Positions 58,001 through 64,000 of a DNA stretch of 64,000 nucleotides are shown here, one piece after another (the first letter of the stretch is position 1; every line of letters starts with the position of its first letter). Source of the stretch: Stenogyne calaminthoides (taxonomy: Eukaryota; Streptophyta; Magnoliopsida; Lamiales; Lamiaceae); contig JBBCBC010000019.1 in assembly GCA_037126765.1 (NCBI GenBank), positions 28,914,222-28,978,221 of the forward strand. The letters are read 5' to 3'. Position numbers and translations under genes: made by a program. The notes beneath the pieces are model-generated. The model was not told the origin of the DNA, did not search any database, and saw only the letters and a program-made list of their open reading frames with translations.

Positions 58001-59608
58001 AACGACCTTTTGCTACCTTTATTTGGAGGATCCCGATCGGTTGGTGGCCACAGGAACGTTGCACAGCTCCCATGGAATGATTCATGGTCATCCCATCACT
58101 CCTGGTTTCATGAGGGTCACACTCGATGTAACCGTAATCGGACAAGAGGATTCAGCGGTGCCAAAACCAATCGATGAAGTCGTCACAGTCGGAACAGCGA
58201 TCGGGCACTTCATCGAATGGCCGAGCAACTTGGTCTCTAGCACCATGAGGGTAAAATATATGTTATTAAAGTTCATTATCTTATTTGTGGTTCTAAATAA
58301 TATTGCAAATTAATTGTAGAATCTGCCGACACCACAAAAGGCTAAAGAGAAATCGAGGGGTGTCGTAGACAGTCAGAGGGGGAGAACGAGGGACTCCACT
58401 GCGCTCAGACTTGGTTATCCCATGACTGGAGACTTAGATCACGATGATCATGTACAGTCTAGGGTGCACCGGATGGTATCGTCTAATGCTTTCGAGATCG
58501 TCACAGTTCCCATGCTTGCTCACTTTCATCAGAATACTTTCCAAGAATTAGTCAGTGGGGAACATGTGCGCGAAGTCTTGAATGACAAGTGGTTGAGTGC
58601 AACCACCATAGCCCTTTACCTCAGGTATGTGTTTACTAATTCTCAATATTCACTTTCTGTATAGTTTAATTTTCTTTTTAAATATTAATTAGCGTATATA
58701 TGTTGGTTAAAGATATTTGGGTGAGGTATATCTCTCCAGAGATAACCGAGCAAGTGGAATGTACTCCTTCGTCTCCCCCAAGTGTCTTGCATAATGGGTG
58801 ATAGGGTACAGACCATGGATGAGTTAGTTAATCATATGCTGAATCTAACTGGGAGCGATCATCTCATTTTTTAGCCAACAAATGTGGGGTGAGTGATAAA
58901 CATTTCGTTAAAATTTGTATTCATGTTTATAATATTTGCACATATATATGCTAAATTTGCAGTTAATTTTAATATTTTCAATATAATATAGGAACCATTG
59001 GGTGCTGGTCGCCATACACATGAATACATTAAGTGTGTATTTTATGGACCCAGCTCATGATGGAGTTTATTCAAATCGCCCTAATCTCATTTCATATATG
59101 GAAGCGTAAGTTCATTTTTAATATTCTATACAATGATTTATTTTACTTTTAAAATTATGCATATTTAATCTATTTTTATTTTTTAATTATAATAATAATA
59201 GTGTGATGACGATGTATCGAGTCGCCTTCCTTGAGTCAAGGTTCAAGATCTAAGTTAAATAAAGTGAACTGGATTAACATTAAGGTAAATTTAATTTAGT
59301 AAATTATCAAACTAATTAATAGAAAGAAATCATAATTGTTATACGTGATTATAATTGTTAATCAACAGGTTCCGAGGCAACGAGATAATGACCATTGTGG
59401 ACATTTTGTGTGTTGCTTTATAGAAGATATAATTCGCGCTTCTCTAACGAACATTCCTCTCAATGTAAGTCAATTTATCGATTTATTGAATAAAATTCAT
59501 AATAAAATTCATATATATTGATTGATTCGTTGTTTGCGGTTTGTCTATGAACGTGAGCTCAAGTCTTACTCTAAGAAAAGATCGAGAAATGGAAAAACGA
59601 TTGAATGA
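55040..59608 (+). CDS. CACTA-borne gene: TNPA-like N-terminus, DUF8039-like segment, Ulp1/C48 cysteine protease
   Basis: A 5' UTR exon at about 55040-55150 is followed by a long intron to 56294. Coding starts at ATG 56299 (MSRLPYPGDDGDDDGY). The first coding exon and the next (from about 56640, GKESESLSFCIGA) look like the plant transposase TNPA / Ptta family. The exon 57999-58250 (VATGTLHSSHGMIHGHPITP and EVVTVGTAIGHFIEWP) matches the DUF8039 pattern. Protease exons are 58992-59105 with His (58996-58998, N-H-W) and Asp (59047-59049, F-M-D), and 59369-59464 with Gln (59378-59380) and Cys (59396-59398, D-H-C-G-H). The last exon runs from about 59540 to the stop at 59606-59608. Ulp1 enzymes process or remove SUMO. 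The middle exons (56640-57780, 58693-58890, 59200-59283) have frame breaks as given. Confidence 0.65.
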
Positions 59609-59944
59609 GAATACTTTTACAATCGATTCTTATATTCATACGATATTGAGTGAATGTTGTTTGAAATATTGGTAGCATGTAATTAAATTATATATTTGTG
59701 ATGATATATATTTCATGTTTTTGGTGTATTGGACGTATGTTTATGATTATATGTTTATTTATTTCATGATGTGTATGTTTATTAATTTATTTGATGTTTT
59801 GGTATATATATATATATATGTGGGTTTATGGTTTTATTATAGGATTTTTGGTTTATGGTATATGGTATTGGAAGTATATATAAGTTTTGGTTTATAGTTT
59901 TATTATAGGATTTTTAAAATATAAATTAATAATTAAAAAAAAAT

Positions 59945-60185
59945 AATTGGTCAGCGGTTAATAACCGCTGTCTATGTAACATATAAACGAAATAAAAAAT
60001 ATATTAACTTAGACAGCGGTTGATAACCGCTGTCCAAGCTAAATCTTGCAAAGCGGATGAAAATCGTTGTCCAAGTGCTTTTCTTGGACAGCGGTTTTTT
60101 ATCAGTTGTCCAAGCTTGGACAGCTGATACTTGGAGAGCGGTTATAACCGCTCTCTAATGTCATTTTTCACAGCTGTCCAAGCTC
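59945..60185. repeat. Right subterminal AGCGGTTATAACCGCT repeats of CACTA
   Basis: At least five AGCGGTT..AACCGCT palindromic units and TTGGACAGC phrases within 240 bp of the right end. Confidence 0.8.
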
Positions 60186-60266
60186 AAATGTGTATTAGTG
60201 AAAATTGTAAATTTGAAATTCTACCCTATTTTCTTAATTAAAGTCTTTAGTCACTTATACCCTATA

Positions 60267-60490
60267 ATGAGCGGGTCTCGTGTGCACCATGCATTTCATA
60301 TTATATTTTAGAATCAAGCAATTTATTGAATTGAAATATGCAATTTATTTTCACTAAAACGTGCAACTTGTTACCCATGTTAATAGTTGCACGGCTCAGT
60401 GTAAACAAGTTGCATATGTCAGTGCAATAATTTGCATGATTCTAAAATACACTTTGAAGTGCACAGTGGACTTGGTGCATGCAAGACATA
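60267..60490. mobile_element. GTGCAC-type palindromic MITE
   Basis: Imperfect arms of about 110 bp. GTGTGCACCATGCATTTCAT and ATATGCAATTTATTTTCACT on the left mirror AGTGTAAACAAGTTGCATAT and CACTTTGAAGTGCACAGTGG on the right. No transposase, TSD not fixed. Confidence 0.65.
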
Positions 60491-60993
60491 GCCTTCTATA
60501 ACATATTTAGAGTTTGTAATTTTTTAGAATGATTATTAAATGTTTCATTTATGTAGAGAATTGTAAAATATTTTATAGAATATGATCTCAACTATTAAAA
60601 TAAAGCAGTCTCCACCATTCATACAAGATGTGAAATTCAATATATATATATATATGAGTAGATATTTTATTAGTAGGTCTCTTGTTCACCCAAGTGCACC
60701 GTGCACTTATGTAAATGTGTGATCCATTTATGAAATGGGTCGCACTAATTCAAGTTAAGGAATTAAAGCGTAGGAGACGTTGCACTAGTAGGTTGCTGCT
60801 ACAACGGTTATGCATCCCCTCTTACAAGAGGTTCAAGGGTCGAGTCTCATATATGTTGTAGTGACTGGATTTTTGCTTTTTTATTATTTATTATTGTTTC
60901 AGTTATAGGGTTTCATGTTTTAATGATAGGAAGTTGCAAGTTTCTAAACAACTTAAACATTTCAAATACTCATCTCCAAAAAAATATCTTATA
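60491..60993. other. Non-coding stretch with a further GTGCAC motif and a tRNA-like phrase
   Basis: AAGTGCACCGTGCACTT occurs at about 60692-60708. At 60828-60846 GAGGTTCAAGGGTCGAGTC resembles a pol III B box but no tRNA or clear SINE can be built around it. Nothing else. Confidence 0.4.
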
Positions 60994-61229
60994 CTCCCTC
61001 CGTTCCATTTCAATCTTCAACCTACTTTATTATTGAGTTTTTGTGAGCGAGTTGTTTATTAGTATTTCAAATGATAAAGTGATTTTTAAAGAGGGGTATT
61101 ATAGATCTACTTCTCATCTATTGCATGCATATTTAAAAATTACTTTATCATTTCAAATACTAGTAAAAAACTCGCTCGCTAAAACACGAGAAAACAATAA
61201 ACGTGAAGATTGAAATGGGACGGAGGGAG
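60994..61229. mobile_element. Stowaway MITE (Tc1/mariner)
   Basis: Perfectly typed ends CTCCCTCCGTTCCATTTCAA and its inverted TTGAAATGGGACGGAGGGAG, with TA duplications (60992-60993 and 61230-61231). 236 bp. Arms pair nearly throughout. Confidence 0.95.
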
Positions 61230-61478
61230 TATCACATATCAAAAGACGGTAAAGTACTCTGGTACAAAATCAATACACATAAATGTAAAAATTGCTACAC
61301 ATTGAGTTCAAATTACACTCTAAAGTCACAAAAAAATGAAATCCTTCTAGTTTTAGCAACTATAACTACACTAAAGGAGACCTGTAAAAGAAAAGAAAAA
61401 AATCTACAGAAAGAGAAGCCAAAACCGTCATCTATATCCATACACATGAAAAAACTCAATTCTTACTACTATCTCTAA

Positions 61479-61935
61479 TTACAAACCATCAAACCTCCAA
61501 TTTATGAGACGAGGGACCCAACACTGGATACCCAAAACTGAATTCAAAAGTAGCGCTCCTTCAATCTCTCTTCAAAATCGATCTAAGTTCTTTTTTCCTT
61601 TCCAAATTGAGGGTGAAGTCTGAAAAAGGAAAGGGGAGAAGTTCATACCCATGATAAACATTGGTGAAGAAACCCATTTGAAAAAAAAAGATCTAAATCG
61701 AGGATTTGAAAAAAAGAAAAAAAGAAAAAACTCAATAAATATGGGTTTACTATCTTTGGGGTAATTACAAAACCATCAAACCTCCAATTTATCCCGAGAC
61801 TTCGGTTCATTTTAAACGGACCTCAATAGTTGAGACCTAACCCAAACCTGAATTTCTTGGGCTAAAGTAGCGCTCCTTGTTCAAACATTAACATTACATA
61901 ATGACAAAATTTTCGATCTAAGTTCTTTAATTGTC
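61479..61935. repeat. Two diverged direct repeats
   Basis: ACCATCAAACCTCCAATTTAT occurs in near-identical form at about 61488 and 61770. Each copy is followed by AGTAGCGCTCCTT and GATCTAAGTTCTTT. The copies are about 280 bp apart and diverged by indels. Non-coding. Confidence 0.6.
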
Positions 61936-62329
61936 CAAATATAAAATTAGTTCTCAAAATAACATAATTGAACAAAGTTCCCATGAAATTAGTTAATAAT
62001 ATAAAATTTGTATCATCACATTTATAAATTAATACCATAAATTAATTTATAATTATAATGAAACCCATTTGAAAAATTTCATAATAAATTTATAAAAATA
62101 TTATATTATTATTTTATATTGGATTAATATTTTACTTATTTATTCAATTCAATAGAAATTCAAAACGAATTGGAGAGGATTAATTATTAATTGACTAAAT
62201 CAAATAGAAATATTTAATTTGTAATTGATTGGCCATAATTGATTTTTGCCTTCTTTAAATTTGTGAAAAAACTTAAAAAAAAATTAATTAAAAAATTAGA
62301 AAATAAAAAAAAAATAAAAAAAATTGAGT

Positions 62330-62520
62330 ATATATAAATATAAACGGGCTAAAACGGGTTGGCCTTGTTTAACTCCATGAACTAGCCCGTTTAGCCCATG
62401 AAATCGGTCCGGCCAAAAAGGCCCGATTTTAAAAGGCCTCCCATTTCTTTTAACCCTACATATAATAGGTTTAAACGGGTCAATCCGCTTTAAGCCCGGC
62501 CGGATTAACAATTTGAGCTT
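62330..62520. repeat. CGGGC-rich cluster, hAT-like subterminal sequence
   Basis: Many ACGGGCTAAAACGGGTTGG / TAGCCCGTTTAGCCC variants within 190 bp, in both orientations. Comparable clusters mark ends of hAT elements in this window, but termini and a duplication were not found here. Confidence 0.4.
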
Positions 62521-62533
62521 ACTTTACTTATTG

Positions 62534-63858
62534 TTACTTTTTGTTTAATTTTTTATTTTGTTTCTTTTATTCGCTGCAAGGGTACTTAGTTTTTTTTATT
62601 TTGTTTTTCTCTTGTTCTATTTTATTTGCAAATTCTTGGGTTGCAACGTGAAAATAACTACACAATCTATTAACTTTCGTACATTAAATCAAATTATAAA
62701 TTATAAAATGACAATAATTATAAAATATATTTATGAAGAGACACTTGCATAAAACGATTTTACTATTAGACATAGTATAATTTGGGCACTAGGCTTTAAC
62801 ATTATATGAAGGATGAGTGATAATTTGTGTTATTTCGTATTTCGTCTCATACAAATTTTTATCATTTATGAACAGTGAACTCATGTCTAATCACATGATA
62901 ACAATAATATTCGATGGTAATTAATAAAAAATTTCTATATCATTCTTCTTATTTTACTTAAAAAAACTAATTGTTTTAATAAAAAAGATCATTTCTATTT
63001 CTTATTAATGATCCATTTTGTCCTAGTAAAAAAAAGGAAACAATTTTTTTTAAAGCGAGGTAGGAAAAACAGAAATTTCACACTCATTTGTTTCATAAAA
63101 TTTATCGTTTTTAGAGCGAATGAAAATTAAGAAGATGTTAATGAAATAATATATGAGTACAATAAAAAAAAATGTGAAAATAGTAAAACGATAAATATTT
63201 TGGAATAAAAAGCCAGAAAACTACAAACTTCAATAAACGTAGGGAGTAATAATTATCTTCTTTTGAAATTTCATTTTAAACTTATATATTAATTTAGTGG
63301 AGTATTAAATAAGGTAAATAAAAACAATCGTAATAAAGTTATATATAAGTAAAGAGTGGGTCTTATGTACATCCAAGTGCATCATGCATTCATTCATAGT
63401 ATATTTTATAAATTTGCGACTTCTTATATTGAAAAGTGTACCTTATTTATACTGAATCGCGTGCAACTATTTTTTCATATTAATAGTGGCACACTTCAGT
63501 TTAAATAAATTGTATTTTTCAGTATAAGAAATCGCACGCTTTTAAAATAATATGAAATGTGATCTTTTGAAAATAAGATCTGAATTTAGGCATAAATAAA
63601 TTATTACTAAGAGATATTTATCGAAATTTATATTGTATTTGGCCTTGTAGAAATTTTCATGTTTTCCCTATAATGATTTTTACCACCATTTTAAACATGC
63701 TCAATTAAAATAAATGGATAACAAAACAGAGGATGCAAGAATTTGCAAATAAAATAGAACAAGAGAAAAGCAAAATAAAAAAAATTAAGTATAAAAGAAG
63801 AGTGTCCCTTTTGCAGCAAATAAAAGAAACAGAAAAAAAAAATTAAAGAGTGACCCTT
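62534..63858. repeat. Inverted repeat pair (about 110-bp arms) enclosing about 1.1 kb
   Basis: The left arm 62534-62650 and right arm 63728-63858 are reverse complements over TTGTTCTATTTTATTTGCAA and TTCTTTTATTCGCTGCAAGG-type blocks. The enclosed DNA is non-coding and contains another MITE (63355-63600). It may be one degraded TIR element. Confidence 0.5.
63355..63600. mobile_element. GTGCAC-type palindromic MITE
   Basis: Same family as 60267-60490: AAGTGCATCATGCATTCATT, then TCGCGTGCAACTATTTTTTC, then a mirrored half with CACACTTCAGTTTAAATAAA. The right edge is diverged. Confidence 0.55.
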
Positions 63859-64000
63859 TGCCCCGACACGTGTCAAATAGCTGGGAGTGCTGGGCAGTAC
63901 ATAGCCGAAACCCAAATATGGACAAAATTGATAGACTAAAAAGGATTTGCAATTAACTTGAATAAGTAGGATTGACCGAATGCACAATCTGAAACTACCT
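63859..64000. other. Unassigned right edge of the window
   Basis: No gene or repeat recognised. Confidence 0.4.

Larger units (their letters stand above)
54762..60200 (+). mobile_element. CACTA (En/Spm) element carrying an Ulp1-protease gene
   Basis: Ends CACTACTACACATTTGAG and, inverted, CACTAATACACATTTGAG (one mismatch), with flanks GAA and AAA (3-bp duplication, one mismatch). Subterminal regions (54850-54990 and 59945-60185) repeat AGCGGTT and the palindrome AGCGGTTATAACCGCT, as expected for TNPA-type binding sites of CACTA elements. The interior contains one multi-exon gene. No TNPD / Transposase_21 was seen, so it probably depends on another element for movement. Confidence 0.88.

Noticed and set aside
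60790..60860. tRNA or SINE suggested by GAGGTTCAAGGGTCGAGTC (B-box-like)
   Set aside because: No cloverleaf, A box at the right spacing or 3' tail could be built.
61203..61478. 91-codon plus-strand ORF starting MKIEMGRREYHISK
   Set aside because: Starts inside the right arm of a Stowaway MITE and has low-complexity lysine-rich text with no homology I recognise.

Overview
The window is nuclear DNA of a flowering plant, most likely a eudicot. It is AT-rich and mostly transposable elements. Only one ordinary host gene is clear: the spliced ribosomal protein gene RPL35 (uL29) on the minus strand at 51607-53063. Species cannot be read from the sequence.

Layout. Positions 1-2739 hold the 3' part of an LTR that begins outside the window. 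It is interrupted by a Mutator-like long-TIR element (382-1486), which itself contains a Tourist MITE, and by a hAT element (1511-2252) with a perfect 8-bp TSD. Positions 2740-5460 are non-coding DNA with MITEs and short tandem duplications. From about 5463 to 37619 there is one 32-kb stack. A solo-LTR-like sequence lies inside an RNase H-like pseudogene. It is split by a hAT element (5644-21789, TSD GTTCCCAT) and by a 14.4-kb copia element E2 (22735-37172, TSD AATCC). The hAT is in turn split by a 13.6-kb copia element E1 (6834-20414, TSD GAAAT). Both copia elements resemble the SIRE/Maximus lineage: long LTRs, Met-tRNA type primer site, gag-pol, then a long extra ORF between pol and the 3' LTR. 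In both elements that ORF starts just after its own TATA box, and E2 also has an apparent reverse-oriented transcription unit.

Positions 38016-51600 hold MITEs, two LINE 3' fragments (40821-41455 minus, 47749-48346 plus) and a Pack-MULE (42742-46136, TSD TATATGTCA). The Pack-MULE carries fragments of at least two host genes, LRR receptor-like and Rossmann NAD(P)-binding, plus a GC-rich coding-like block. It is itself invaded by two hAT elements with perfect TSDs. RPL35 follows, with telo-box and site II type promoter motifs and a duplicated promoter module. After it come a 990-bp TIR element (53325-54314) and a 5.4-kb CACTA element (54762-60200). The CACTA element holds a multi-exon gene with a DUF8039-like segment and an Ulp1/C48 protease core whose H, D, Q and C residues are all present. 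The last 4 kb are MITEs and inverted repeats.

Two observations stand out. First, differences between paired LTRs, and many frame breaks in the copia elements, fall on CAG/CTG trinucleotides, the CHG sites that plants methylate heavily in transposons. The change is to CG, CCG or CAA forms, not C-to-T. This looks like a systematic base-calling or consensus error in methylated DNA, so many 'pseudogene' breaks here may not be biological. Second, the promoter-equipped 3' ORF of the two copia elements is not a standard gag-pol component and is the best candidate for an under-described system.
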